A stretch of 64,000 nt of DNA from positions 1 to 64,000 of the forward strand of contig DAXT01000009.1 in assembly GCA_002506535.1 (NCBI GenBank). Direction: 5' to 3'. The position numbers were made by a program, and so were the translations under genes. Below are positions 41,151 through 50,584 of this stretch, piece by piece. Positions within the stretch are counted from its first letter, which is position 1. Each line of letters starts with the position of its first letter. A model generated the notes under the pieces. The model was not told the origin of the DNA, did not search any database, and worked only from the letters and a program-made list of their open reading frames with translations. Origin of the DNA: Methanothrix harundinacea. Its GTDB lineage: Archaea > Halobacteriota > Methanosarcinia > Methanotrichales > Methanotrichaceae.

Positions 41151-43694
41151 ATGAACTTCATAAATTTGGATTTGGATGAGTTGCGGGGCAAGGCGCCGGA
41201 TTATAAGCAAAAAAATCCATTCCCCCATCAAACACGGGCATTTGAAGAACTATCTAAGAATTTTTTATTTCCAATCAATTCATACAAAGGAGGGCTTCTG
41301 GTTCTTCCGACCGGTGGCGGAAAAACATTTACCGCAGTAAACTGGATATGTAGGAATGTATTACCAAAAAATATAAAGGTACTATGGCTCGCTCAGTCTT
41401 CATATCTTCTCAACCAAGCATATGCATCATTCTATGATAATGCTCTTGATATAATAAATAGGGATAGAATAAATATGAGAGTCGTATCTAGCAGTTCTGA
41501 ACATTCAAACTCTTCAACGATTAGCTCAACCGATGACGTTTTAATTATTACAACCCAAACAGCGATCATAAATTTCAATACTCAGTCCAGGGATCTAAAT
41601 GGGAACGTCATAGAGACTAAATTTAAGGAGTTTATTAAGGCCAGTGCAAAATCTGGGCTCTTTGTCGTTCTCGATGAGGCCCACCATGCCCCTGCCTACG
41701 GCTTTCGTAATCTCTGGAAAGGGATAAGAGATATAGTTACAAAATTTTATATATTAGGTTTGACCGCAACGCCGACCCACAACGATAAACAAATTGGAGG
41801 ATGGCTCTTTAAAATTTTTGATAATAAAATACTCTACGAAGCTGATCAGAATGAATTAACTCATCAAAAAATACTTGCAGTACCTCACTATATAGAAAAA
41901 CCAACTGGTAAAGACTTGGCGGTGAACGACGATCTTTACAATAGATTGGTAAGAGAACATAGGGACTTGCCAGAGAATATAGTTCAAATGTTGGCAGATG
42001 ACTCTGCAAGAAATAACTATATAGCAGATGATTACGTCAAAAATAAGGACGAATATGGGAAAACGATAGTTTTTGCTGATCGATGGCCGCAGTGTGTATA
42101 TATAAAAGATAAATTGGCAGAAAGAGGCATCAAAGCAGACGCAGTTTTCACAAAGGTTCACGATAAGTCGAACCTGCGATCAGTAAAGGCCGATTTATAT
42201 GATAATGAGAGGATCATAAAAGATTTTCAGGATTCTAAAGATGGCGTATTGGTAAATATCCGGATGCTGACGGAGGGCGTAGATATTCCCGATGTCAAAA
42301 CGGTGATGCTCACCAGGCAGACGACAAGTTCGATCCTTATGACCCAGATGGTCGGTCGTGCCCTTAGAGGTGAGAAAGCAGGAGGAGGTCCTCGAAAGGA
42401 TTCTGCAAACATAGTCCTATTTATCGATAATTGGAAAGGTTTAATCGATGTATGGGCACATCCAGGCGAGGGTTTAGAAGAGGCTCATGTGGTTCGTGGT
42501 TATAGACCTTACGAGATGGTATCCATACATTTAGTGGAGCAACTGAGCAGGCAAATTGAAAGTGGAACATTCCCTGATTTGCCATATTTGAGCTATATCC
42601 CTGTTGGATGGTACATGACAAATATTACAGTGAGCCTGGAAAACGATAATTCGTCCTCCCAGGAGGAGATGCAAAATTTCATTGAATATATAACGGTATA
42701 TGGGCATACAAAAGAAAAATTTGAGAGATTTATCAACGAGAAATTCGATGAAATCCCAGATTCTTGGTCAGATGAAAAGCTGGATGAACGATCAATAGAG
42801 CCCATAGTCTCTGAATGGAGGGACGAATTTTTCGATTTACAGAACGACCAATTAACAGGAAACCTTCTCAGAGATTTGGTACGGGTATGTAGGCATATCG
42901 CAAAGAACAAAACAATCCCAGAATATCATCCCTTTGAAGAAAGAGAAATATATGATTTGGATAAGCTCGTTTTAGATTTGAAATCCAGACCAGATGAAGA
43001 GCGTTATCGAGAATTGATGACGAAATTTGACGAAACAGGAAGCCTTTGGAAGTACTTTTATAAGGATTTTTGGAAATTCTTGACAGCATTCGAAATGGCT
43101 AAACTGGGGATATGGCGCAGAAGTATGGAGAATAAACAGGATGTAAAAGTTCTGCCTGAATCTCCAATCAAGATCGATACGGTGTTAACTGACGCAGAAA
43201 GGGATCAGATAAAGAAACGAGATGGATACACATGCCAATGTTGTTTTAGGTCAGGAAGGGGAGTAATATTAGAAATAGATCATATAATCCCTGTATTTCA
43301 AGGAGGCAAAGCTAATGTGGAAAATTCCCAAACACTATGTAAGGAATGCAACATGAAAAAAGGAACTAACGCTATCAATTTCAGATCACATACTTCGCCC
43401 AGCATATTTAGCTTCAGAGAACCAGTCTATTTTCCCAAGTTTGGACGAGAGCATCCCGCACATACGTTAATAAGAGTAATTAATTTCTTTTATTATTGTC
43501 AGGCGGTCTGTGAAATTCACTTAAGTGACCGGCGTAATGGAAAATACTATTCGATTTGGAAAGTTGAACTTTTTCAGGGTAACGATCCCGAGATGATTAA
43601 AAAATACAAGGCTCTGCTAATCAAGCATATGAGGGAGAATCTAGGCTTAGAGCATTTGGAAGATATCAGGTTCATTGCCGTAAGTAGTTGTTGA
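41151..43694 (+). CDS. SF2 DEAH-box helicase fused to HNH endonuclease
   Basis: An 847-residue single-chain protein. Residues about 20-450 are an SF2 helicase core: Q-motif-like FPHQTRAFEEL, Walker A LPTGGGKTF (about 52-60), DEAHH (175-179), TATP (205-208), and motif VI QMVGRALRG (399-407). A linker of about 240 residues leads to an HNH nuclease at about 686-745 (RDGYTCQCC, EIDHIIPVFQGGKANVENSQ, LCKECN), with Cys pairs 695/698 and 730/733, His711 and Asn725 in place. A 100-residue C-terminal domain follows. AT-rich unlike its neighbours and flanked by repeats, so probably acquired. Likely a DNA-targeting defence protein (inference). GGAGGG precedes ATG. Confidence 0.88.
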   Translation: MNFINLDLDELRGKAPDYKQKNPFPHQTRAFEELSKNFLFPINSYKGGLLVLPTGGGKTFTAVNWICRNVLPKNIKVLWLAQSSYLLNQAYASFYDNALDIINRDRINMRVVSSSSEHSNSSTISSTDDVLIITTQTAIINFNTQSRDLNGNVIETKFKEFIKASAKSGLFVVLDEAHHAPAYGFRNLWKGIRDIVTKFYILGLTATPTHNDKQIGGWLFKIFDNKILYEADQNELTHQKILAVPHYIEKPTGKDLAVNDDLYNRLVREHRDLPENIVQMLADDSARNNYIADDYVKNKDEYGKTIVFADRWPQCVYIKDKLAERGIKADAVFTKVHDKSNLRSVKADLYDNERIIKDFQDSKDGVLVNIRMLTEGVDIPDVKTVMLTRQTTSSILMTQMVGRALRGEKAGGGPRKDSANIVLFIDNWKGLIDVWAHPGEGLEEAHVVRGYRPYEMVSIHLVEQLSRQIESGTFPDLPYLSYIPVGWYMTNITVSLENDNSSSQEEMQNFIEYITVYGHTKEKFERFINEKFDEIPDSWSDEKLDERSIEPIVSEWRDEFFDLQNDQLTGNLLRDLVRVCRHIAKNKTIPEYHPFEEREIYDLDKLVLDLKSRPDEERYRELMTKFDETGSLWKYFYKDFWKFLTAFEMAKLGIWRRSMENKQDVKVLPESPIKIDTVLTDAERDQIKKRDGYTCQCCFRSGRGVILEIDHIIPVFQGGKANVENSQTLCKECNMKKGTNAINFRSHTSPSIFSFREPVYFPKFGREHPAHTLIRVINFFYYCQAVCEIHLSDRRNGKYYSIWKVELFQGNDPEMIKKYKALLIKHMRENLGLEHLEDIRFIAVSSC

Positions 43695-43763
43695 TACTCT
43701 CAGATACATTCAAGGAGTAGATGGTTCTGCTTTGCCTTCGGCGGGCAGCCGCCCCCGCCTCCG

Positions 43764-43781
43764 CGCCGCAGGGAGTATATT
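43764..43781 (-). repeat. Dispersed 18-bp repeat, copy 3 (inverted)
   Basis: On the minus strand AATATACTCCCTGCGGCG, one mismatch to copies 1 and 2. Its AT side faces away from the helicase gene, as copy 2 does on the other side, so copies 2 and 3 form an inverted pair about 3.1 kb apart enclosing that gene. Confidence 0.75.
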
Positions 43782-43833
43782 TTGAAAAGAATAATATTGA
43801 GGCAAAAAATAGAGGGCGTCCCCAGCCGCCCCC

Positions 43834-45099
43834 TCACCCCCTCCTCACCGTCTGCTCCCTTCCGGGCCCCACCGATACGATGGTGATCTTCACCCCCAGA
43901 AGCGCCTCGATCCTCTCGACGTAATCCCTTACCGCCTTCGGCAGCCCCTCGTACGACTTCGCCCCGGTGATATCGTCTGTCCAGCCCTCCGCCTCCACGT
44001 ATATCGGCCGACAGCGGGCGAACTCGACGGTGCTCTCCGGCGGATAGTTTAATATTTTGCCGTCGAGCTCGTAGCCGGTGCAGATCTTTATGGGGTCTAG
44101 GTCCGTCAGGACGTCTAGCTTCGTTATGGCAAGCTCGGTGTAGCCGTTGAGGTACATCGACTTCTTGGCAAGGACGGCGTCGAACCACCCGCACCTCCTC
44201 GGCCGGCCGGTGGTGGTGCCAAACTCCTTTCCGACTTTTGAGAGGTGGGCTCCGGCCTCGTCTTTAAGCTCCGTGGGCATCGGCCCCTCCCCCACCCGGG
44301 TCATGTAGGCCTTGACGATCCCGACGACGTTGTCGACCCGGGCGGGGCCGACGCCCAGGTTCGCACACGCGCTCCCGGCCGTCGTGAAAGACGAGGTGAC
44401 GAACTTCTGGGTCCCGTGGATGACGTCAAGGAAGGCGCCCTGCGCCCCTTCCGCCAGGACCTTTTTGCCGGCGTCGAGGGCGAGGTTGATCTCGTAAGAT
44501 ACGTCGGCGACGTTCTCTTTCAGGGCCTGGCCGATTTTGAGGTACTCGCCGAGCAGGCCAGGGTCTCTTACCACTGAAGGATCGCCGCCGAGGTCGGATA
44601 TCGCCTTCTCCTTGGCGGGTCCGATCTCGGCGAGCTTAGCCTCCAGGAGGACGGGGTCGGTGAGGTCCTTCATCTGGACCTCGTCTCTGCTGAACTTATC
44701 GATGTAGGCGTAGCCGATCCCCCTCTTCGTCGTCCCGATCTTCTCCTTCCTGCCGCTCTCCCGAAGCTCGTCGAGGGCTATGTGGTAGGGCATGATGATC
44801 GAGGTCTTGGCGTCGATCCCGATGTTGGGTCTGAGGCCTTCGGCCCGGAGCGCCTCGATCTCGGACCAGAGGACCCTGGGGTTCAAGACGACCCCGGGGC
44901 CGATGAGGAGCCTCGCCCCGAAGAGGACGCCGCTTGGTGTGAGGTGGAGCTTGTATGTCCGTTCCCCCACTATGACGGTGTGGCCGGCGTTGTCCCCGCC
45001 CTGGAACCGGACGACGATGTCGTAATTCTCAGCCAGGAGATCGACGACCTTCCCCTTCCCCTCGTCCCCGAACTGAGAGCCCGTGAGTATGGTGAACAT
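43834..45099 (-). CDS. purA: Adenylosuccinate synthetase
   Basis: Joins IMP and aspartate with GTP to make adenylosuccinate, toward AMP. About 421 residues from ATG 45099, which begins right at ILTGSQFGDEGKGKVVDLLA (the GDEGKGK P-loop). An ATG at 45120 would add seven residues. Other marks are FQGGDNAGHTVIVG (IMP site), GTTKRGIGYAYIDKFSRDEV and GRPRRCGWFDAVL. No purine genes adjoin. Confidence 0.95.
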   Translation of the reverse strand: MFTILTGSQFGDEGKGKVVDLLAENYDIVVRFQGGDNAGHTVIVGERTYKLHLTPSGVLFGARLLIGPGVVLNPRVLWSEIEALRAEGLRPNIGIDAKTSIIMPYHIALDELRESGRKEKIGTTKRGIGYAYIDKFSRDEVQMKDLTDPVLLEAKLAEIGPAKEKAISDLGGDPSVVRDPGLLGEYLKIGQALKENVADVSYEINLALDAGKKVLAEGAQGAFLDVIHGTQKFVTSSFTTAGSACANLGVGPARVDNVVGIVKAYMTRVGEGPMPTELKDEAGAHLSKVGKEFGTTTGRPRRCGWFDAVLAKKSMYLNGYTELAITKLDVLTDLDPIKICTGYELDGKILNYPPESTVEFARCRPIYVEAEGWTDDITGAKSYEGLPKAVRDYVERIEALLGVKITIVSVGPGREQTVRRG

Positions 45100-45166
45100 G
45101 ATCTCGACCAGCCGTCGCATGATAGATAACCGTTACCCTGAAGCCTCCGACCCGATTCGACGGCGC

Positions 45167-46054
45167 CTAAAAAGACCCCTCGGCGATGCGGAGGACGGCG
45201 GAGGCGATCAATTCGCCGACGTCGATCCCCCAGGCCTGGTGGACCCCCCACCCCGAGGGGGTCCCGTTCACCTCCAGGACGCGCAGGCCCCCGGAGGTCT
45301 CCAGGAGGTCGACGCCGCTGTAGGCCGTCCCGACGGCAGCAGCGGCCCGGAGGGCGAGGTCCTCGATCTCGCAGGTCAGAGGGCACCTCTCCGGCGCCCC
45401 TCCCCGTGCGAGGTTGCTGATCCAGGACCCCGGGGGCGCGACCCTGTAGATCGCTCCTGCCACCTTCCCATCGACGACGAAGGCCCTGATGTCCCTCGGC
45501 CTTGGGGCCGTCGATTCGAGGAACTCCTGTAGGTAGACGACGCCGCTTTTTTCCATCAGGTCTTTGAGGGGGGAGGGGTCCTCGGCGGTCAGAAGTAGGA
45601 GCCCCCGCCCCTTGAAGCCGAAGAGGGGCTTGTAGACCGCCCGGCGGTGGCGGGCGACGAACTCCTCCGCCGCCGGGAGGCTCGTCGCCGCCAGGGTCTC
45701 CGGCTGGGGGACCCCCGCCCCCTGGAGGGCGAGAGAGGTGGCGAACTTGTTGGCGGCCCTGGCTATTGCCGAAGGGGGGTTGACGACCGGTATCCCTGCA
45801 TCCTCGATGGCTGATAGCGCCTCAAACCGGAAAGCTACGTCGACGGCCCCGGACCTCCCCAGGTCCCTAGCCACCAGGCCGTCGAGGCCCAATAGGTCGG
45901 TCCCGCCCCCGTTGAGGGCAAGGCCAGCCCCCACCGACGCAGCAAGCTGCGAGAAGTCGAGGAGGATGGCCTTTGCCCCCTGCCTATCGAGGCCGGAGGC
46001 GATCGCCCTTGCCGTCCAGTCCGAGGGATCGGTGACGACGATGCCAAATCGCAT
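45167..46054 (-). CDS. mptN: RimK-type ATP-grasp ligase, MptN-like
   Basis: A 295-residue ATP-grasp enzyme. Markers are AVYKPLFGFKGRGLLLL (ATP-binding lysines), VVYLQEFLESTAPRPRDIRA with FVVDGKVAGAIYRV, and the metal-binding LRVLEVNGTPSGWGVHQAWG. MptN adds glutamate to tetrahydromethanopterin to give tetrahydrosarcinapterin; CofF is a related F420 ligase. MptN is my preferred reading given the length and the methanopterin gene mptD nearby, but the substrate is inferred. It lies upstream of purA on the same strand. Confidence 0.7.
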   Translation of the reverse strand: MRFGIVVTDPSDWTARAIASGLDRQGAKAILLDFSQLAASVGAGLALNGGGTDLLGLDGLVARDLGRSGAVDVAFRFEALSAIEDAGIPVVNPPSAIARAANKFATSLALQGAGVPQPETLAATSLPAAEEFVARHRRAVYKPLFGFKGRGLLLLTAEDPSPLKDLMEKSGVVYLQEFLESTAPRPRDIRAFVVDGKVAGAIYRVAPPGSWISNLARGGAPERCPLTCEIEDLALRAAAAVGTAYSGVDLLETSGGLRVLEVNGTPSGWGVHQAWGIDVGELIASAVLRIAEGSF

Positions 46055-46085
46055 GATCGGGGGGTGGCGTCCCAGATATATCGGG

Positions 46086-46430
46086 CTATCGGCCGACTAC
46101 GGGAAGGCCTCGACGGTGCCATTCCCTGATACCGCCGGTGATGTTGATGACCGTCTCGAAGCCGAGCCGCTCCATCACCTTCGACGCTTCACGCGACCTG
46201 ATCCCCACCAGGCAGTAGAGGAGGTAGGTTTTCTTTCGGTCGAGCTTTTGAAGTTCCGCTTCGAAGGTGGCAGAGTGGTAGTCGATGTTTACGGACCCCT
46301 CGATCCTGGCGAACTCGTGCTCCCCCGCCGTCCGGACGTCCAGGATGACGAAATCAGGGTCAAGCGCCCTATCCCGGATCAGAGAGAAGGATTCAAGGGG
46401 GCCGACCTCGGTGATCTTCCCTTTCGTCAT
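46086..46430 (-). CDS. Rhodanese-like single-domain protein
   Basis: About 114 residues from ATG 46430. FVILDVRTAGEHEFARIEGS and the active loop YLLYCLVGIRSREASKVMER carry the sulfur-accepting Cys in CLVGIRS, and VINITGGIREWHRRGLPV ends the domain, all classic rhodanese. It may carry sulfane sulfur for cofactor synthesis. It ends 32 nt before the MptN-like gene. Confidence 0.88.
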   Translation of the reverse strand: MTKGKITEVGPLESFSLIRDRALDPDFVILDVRTAGEHEFARIEGSVNIDYHSATFEAELQKLDRKKTYLLYCLVGIRSREASKVMERLGFETVINITGGIREWHRRGLPVVGR

Positions 46431-46548
46431 GGATCTCGCAGGAAGAGAGGAGCTTTGGGATAAAAAGGATGGGGCCGACGGCGAAATTCGCAACCATGCC
46501 GGCCCGTGGCCATATTCAAAAAGGTCTAAATAGCTCTTGATTCGAGGT

Positions 46549-46992
46549 TTACTCAGTCGCTTCCACTTCGACGACATCGGTCTCGACGACCTCGTCATCC
46601 TCGAGGGCGGCCATGAAGAAGTAATCCTCAGATCCCTGGAGGGTTACGGAGCAGCCGGTCTCGTCCTCTATGTAGGCACCGAAGACCTCGACCTCTTGGC
46701 CAGCCTCTACGTTCTCGTCAAAGGTTCCCCAGGGTCCCGGGGTCGCCTGGAAGACGGTGACGTTGATGATCTCGCTGCAGATCTCCATCTCGTCCTCAAC
46801 GGAGGTGACCTGGACGGTCCAGACGGTGGGTGCACCCATGAGCCCCTCAGCGGGCACGGAAAGCTCCAGAGCGATTCCTGTAAAGGCGACCGTCACGACC
46901 TCGGCGGTCTCCTCCTCTACTACATCTTCTGCCAGCGCCATTCCTGCGGATAGCAGGAATATCGCTAATACCATAAAGAGGCTTTTATACAT
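46549..46992 (-). CDS. Small secreted acidic protein
   Basis: 147 residues with a clear signal peptide (MYKSLFMVLAIFLLSAGMAL, cut after ALA). The mature part is very acidic and beta-rich (VAFTGIALELSVPAEGLMG, VTLQGSEDYFFMAALEDDEV), with two Cys (CSEIINV, CSVTLQG) that could form a disulfide. The VVETDVVEVEATE tail is repetitive and acidic. No family recognised. AT-rich DNA upstream (47000-47130) probably holds its promoter. Confidence 0.65.
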   Translation of the reverse strand: MYKSLFMVLAIFLLSAGMALAEDVVEEETAEVVTVAFTGIALELSVPAEGLMGAPTVWTVQVTSVEDEMEICSEIINVTVFQATPGPWGTFDENVEAGQEVEVFGAYIEDETGCSVTLQGSEDYFFMAALEDDEVVETDVVEVEATE

Positions 46993-47175
46993 TGCCTAAT
47001 TCCTCCCTGGCGGCACTTACTAACGTTCCAGTATAAAGATTTATTCTATGTTTTATCTGACCAGCTTTAAAATATCGAAGTTAGAACTCGTCGTAATGGA
47101 AAATATTTCCTTAATAACAAGCTTTATGATATAAAGAGAGAAAATAGAGATAATATAGAAGATGGGCGGATAGAT

Positions 47176-48180
47176 ATGACAGATAGATGTGCCGATCTCG
47201 GGGAGAGGGAGCTTGTCAGGAGGATTACAGAGATCCTGGGGATATGGGAGAAGGACGACTGCGCCGTGGTGGAAGATGGCGATAGATATCTGGTCTGGAC
47301 GACGGACATCCTCCACCGGAGGGCCGACTTTCCCGAGATCGCGACAGGTTGGCAGATCGGGTGGATGGCCGTCGCGGTAAACTTAAGTGACGTCGCGGCG
47401 ATGGGGGCCGTCCCCCTGGGCCTGCTCATCGCCGCCGGGATCCCGCCGGAGACGCAGGTCGCCTTCGCCGAGGAGATCTTCAGGGGTATGAACGACTGTG
47501 CCCTGGGGTACGGCACCCGGATTTTGGGCGGCGACCTCGACTCGTTCGATGAACTGACCCTCTCGGGGACGGCCCTCGGCTGGGTCGAGAAGGACCTCAT
47601 CCTCCGCCGCCGCGGAGCCCGGCCCGGTGACCTCCTCTGCACCACCGGGACCCTGGGATCGGCGGGGGCGGGGCTCCGGGCCGCCCTGGAGGCGGAAGGA
47701 AGAGGGGACGGATCGGTCGATGATCCAGACCTTCAGGCCCTGACGAGGAGGCTTCTTTTGCCCTCTCCCCGGATGGAGGAGGGGCGGGCCCTGGCGTTAT
47801 CGGGGGGTGTAACCTCCATGATGGACAACAGCGACGGCCTCGCCCTCTCCCTCTTCGACCTTTCGCAGGCCGGAGGCGTCGGCTTTCTCGTCCAGGAGGA
47901 GAAGATACCCATCGACCCCCTCGTCTCGAAGGTGGCGGAGGACGGAGACGACGCCCTCGACCTCGCCCTCTACTCCGGCGGGGACTTCGAGCTCCTCTTC
48001 ACCTTGAATCCGGACCGGATCGATGACGCCGCCAGGGGTTGCGACCTCGCCGTAATCGGGACGGTCCTGGGGGAGAGGGAGATATCGATCGACTCCGGCG
48101 GTCCGAGGAGGAGACTTCAGCCCCGGGGCTACCAGCATATGACCAGGGGGGAGGCCGGGGGAGGCAGAGATCGCCGGTAG
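47176..48180 (+). CDS. thiL: Thiamine-monophosphate kinase
   Basis: Phosphorylates thiamine phosphate to thiamine diphosphate. A 334-residue AIR-synthase-fold enzyme. DDCAVVEDGDRYLVWTTDIL binds ATP and metal, AVAVNLSDVAAMGAVPLGLL is the hallmark, TGTLGSAGAGLRAAL and MDNSDGLALSLFDLSQAGGV are further family parts. The Arg/Gly C-terminal tail extends past the domain. An AT-rich block with atataaag (47130-47137) probably holds its promoter. Confidence 0.92.
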   Translation: MTDRCADLGERELVRRITEILGIWEKDDCAVVEDGDRYLVWTTDILHRRADFPEIATGWQIGWMAVAVNLSDVAAMGAVPLGLLIAAGIPPETQVAFAEEIFRGMNDCALGYGTRILGGDLDSFDELTLSGTALGWVEKDLILRRRGARPGDLLCTTGTLGSAGAGLRAALEAEGRGDGSVDDPDLQALTRRLLLPSPRMEEGRALALSGGVTSMMDNSDGLALSLFDLSQAGGVGFLVQEEKIPIDPLVSKVAEDGDDALDLALYSGGDFELLFTLNPDRIDDAARGCDLAVIGTVLGEREISIDSGGPRRRLQPRGYQHMTRGEAGGGRDRR

Positions 48181-48226
48181 GCCGATGGAGGGCCCCTCAC
48201 CAAAAGACTCACCAACGCCGGCTCTT

Positions 48227-49156
48227 CTATCTCCCGGCTTCTGGCAGTGTCTCATCCTTCCCGCAGAAGTAGGGGCTCCGCAGGCCGACGGCCTTCTCTA
48301 TCCGCCTCTTCGTCTCCTCGAGGTCGGCTCCCGCCAGGTCCACCAGGTTGTCGTTACGAAGCAGACATGGTTTGAGCCTCCCGTCGGAGGTTACCCGGAG
48401 CCGGTTGCAGTGGGCGCAGAACTGGGTGTTGTCCATGGGGCGGACGACCTCCACCTCAGCCCCGCAGAGGAAGTACTTCCTCCTGCGGTGCATATCTCTC
48501 GTCACGATCTCGTCCGCCCGCCCCTCGAGGGCAGCCTCGATCCCGGCGATCTCCCCGCCGATCCCCCGGCCGGGCCGGTCCAGAAGCTCGATCAGCTGGA
48601 GGATCGCCCCCCGGTCCCGGACGAACTCCACCATATCCCAGACCTCCCCCTCGTTCTCCTTGAGGACCACCATATTCACCTTGACGGGGAGGAGCCCCGC
48701 CTCCAGGGCCCCGTCTATCCCAGCTATCGCCCGCGCCAGGTCCTCCTCCCTCCCGCCGGTGATCTGGCTGTAGACCTGCGGATTGAGGGAGTCTAGGCTG
48801 ACGTTCACCCTTCGAAGCCCCGCCTCGGCCAGAGGACCGGCCCTCCCGGCGAGGAGGGTGCCGTTGGTGGTGAGGGAGACCTCCAACCCTCCGGGGAGCC
48901 TCCCCAGGATCTCTTCGAGGTCTCCCCTCATCAGGGGCTCTCCACCGGTGATCTTCACCCTTCTGACCCCCAGGCTTGCCCCGGCGGAGATGACCTTCAC
49001 TATCTCGTCCGCCGAGATCTCGCAGCCGTGGGACGTTCCCTCCTCCCCCTCGTGGTGGCAGTAGAGGCAGCTCATATTGCAGCGGGCTGTTATCGCTATC
49101 CTAAGCCCTGTCACCTCCCGGCCGAAGGGATCTGCCAGAGTCATCTCGCACCCCAT
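48227..49156 (-). CDS. moaA: GTP 3',8-cyclase MoaA
   Basis: Radical SAM enzyme that starts molybdopterin synthesis (used for Mo or W). 309 residues. The SAM cluster is TARCNMSCLYCHHEG (C26, C30, C33); a second cluster near the C-terminus uses FLCGAEVEVV, then NTQFCAHCNRLRVTSDGRLK and PCLL. KITGGEPLMRGDLEEIL is the GGEP motif. A GG terminus is not conserved here. ATG 49156 or 49144 may be the start. It is divergent from the symporter gene. Confidence 0.92.
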   Translation of the reverse strand: MGCEMTLADPFGREVTGLRIAITARCNMSCLYCHHEGEEGTSHGCEISADEIVKVISAGASLGVRRVKITGGEPLMRGDLEEILGRLPGGLEVSLTTNGTLLAGRAGPLAEAGLRRVNVSLDSLNPQVYSQITGGREEDLARAIAGIDGALEAGLLPVKVNMVVLKENEGEVWDMVEFVRDRGAILQLIELLDRPGRGIGGEIAGIEAALEGRADEIVTRDMHRRRKYFLCGAEVEVVRPMDNTQFCAHCNRLRVTSDGRLKPCLLRNDNLVDLAGADLEETKRRIEKAVGLRSPYFCGKDETLPEAGR

Positions 49157-49222
49157 GGAGGCGGATGGTATTTAGAGTTTGGATCGGAACGTTTATCCTT
49201 TCGTAAACCTGACCGGGTTGTG

Positions 49223-50584
49223 ATGGTTGACGACTCCGCGATAGTGGCCCTGGTGGTGGCCGGATACCTCCTTCTCATGATCTGGGTCGGGGCTGCCGCT
49301 GCGAGGCGGTCGCAGACCACCGAGAGCTTCTTTCTCGCCGGGAGGACCCTCGGTCCCGCCGTCCTCACCGCCACCCTCACCGCCACGATCCTGGGGGCTT
49401 CGTCGACCCTGGGGATGGCGGGGCTCGGCTTCAGGGAGGGGCTGACGGGGGCATGGTGGCTCTTATCCGGGTCCCTCGGCCTCCTCGTCCTGTCCATCTT
49501 CTTGGCGGAGAAGGTGAGGGCTGCGGGATGCACCACCCTACCCGAGCTTCTTGGTGAGAGGTACGACCCCAGGGTGCGGTATGGGGCCTCGGTACTCATC
49601 CTCGTCTCCTGGGTGGGGATAATAGCGGCCCAGATCGTGGCGTCGGGAAAGCTTCTGGGGGTCCTCTTCGGCCCCAGCCAGGAGGTCTTCATGGTGGCTT
49701 TTGCCCTCGTCTTCGTCGGCTACACAGCCCTGGGGGGCCAGAGGTCGATAGTCAAGACCGACGCCGCCCAGATCCTGATACTTTTATTGGGGCTTCTGGT
49801 CATCTCCTGGAGGGCTTTTCACCTGGCGGGGCCCGAGATCCTGGCGGGCCAATCCTTTCCCACATCGGATGCCAGGGGCGGTATCGACGTGGCGGTCCTC
49901 CTCCTGGTGGTCGGCTCCACCTACATCGCGGGCCCCGACATCTACTCCAGGCTCTTCTCGGCGAAGGACCCGAAGACTGCGAAGCGGTCGGCCTTCGCCG
50001 CAGCCCTCCTCCTCATACCGATCGCCTTCATCATAACAGGCCTTGGGATCTCTGCCCGGATCCTCTTTCCGGGGATCGGCCCCGAGGAGGCGCTTCCCGT
50101 CCTGATATCCGAGACGCTCTCGCCCCTGGGGGTGGGGCTCCTGGCCGCCGCCCTCCTCTCGGCCCTCATCTCCTCGGCGGACACCTGCCTCCTGACGGCG
50201 ACCTCGATCCTATCCCTCGACCTCTTCGGGAGGGCGAGGCCGGAGGCGAGCGATAGGTCGATGATGATCGTCTCCCGGGGCGGGACGGTCCTCATCGGCG
50301 CCGTCGCCCTCCTCTCGGCGCTCCGCCTCCCCGAGATCATAGGGACCCTCCTCTCCGCCTACACCGTCTTCGCCGGAGGGCTCATCGTCCCCCTGGTGGC
50401 GGGGTTCTGGAAGGATAGACTCCGCCTCACCTCCGACGGCGCCCTCGCCGCCCTCATTGGGGGCGGCGGCACCGCCCTGTTGTTCGGGGCAGAGATGCCC
50501 CTCCTGGGGATGGCGACAAGCATGATCCTTCTCTTCTCGGTGAGCTGGCTCTCCCCTCAGTCCAAGAGGCTCATCAGGGGATAG
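49223..50584 (+). CDS. Sodium:solute symporter family transporter
   Basis: About 453 residues, 12-13 membrane helices. The N-terminal pair with ESFFLAGRTLGPAVLTATLT and the third-helix SSTLGMAGLGFREGLTGAWW are SSS-family marks; STYIAGPDIYSRLFSAKDPK with TAKRSAFAAALLL follow, and LISSADTCLLTATSILSLDL lies on the inner side. Substrates in this family include proline, pantothenate, acetate and nucleosides; this one is not clear. Acetate would suit the organism but is only a guess. The 3' end overlaps mptD on the opposite strand by 28 nt. Confidence 0.88.
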   Translation: MVDDSAIVALVVAGYLLLMIWVGAAAARRSQTTESFFLAGRTLGPAVLTATLTATILGASSTLGMAGLGFREGLTGAWWLLSGSLGLLVLSIFLAEKVRAAGCTTLPELLGERYDPRVRYGASVLILVSWVGIIAAQIVASGKLLGVLFGPSQEVFMVAFALVFVGYTALGGQRSIVKTDAAQILILLLGLLVISWRAFHLAGPEILAGQSFPTSDARGGIDVAVLLLVVGSTYIAGPDIYSRLFSAKDPKTAKRSAFAAALLLIPIAFIITGLGISARILFPGIGPEEALPVLISETLSPLGVGLLAAALLSALISSADTCLLTATSILSLDLFGRARPEASDRSMMIVSRGGTVLIGAVALLSALRLPEIIGTLLSAYTVFAGGLIVPLVAGFWKDRLRLTSDGALAALIGGGGTALLFGAEMPLLGMATSMILLFSVSWLSPQSKRLIRG

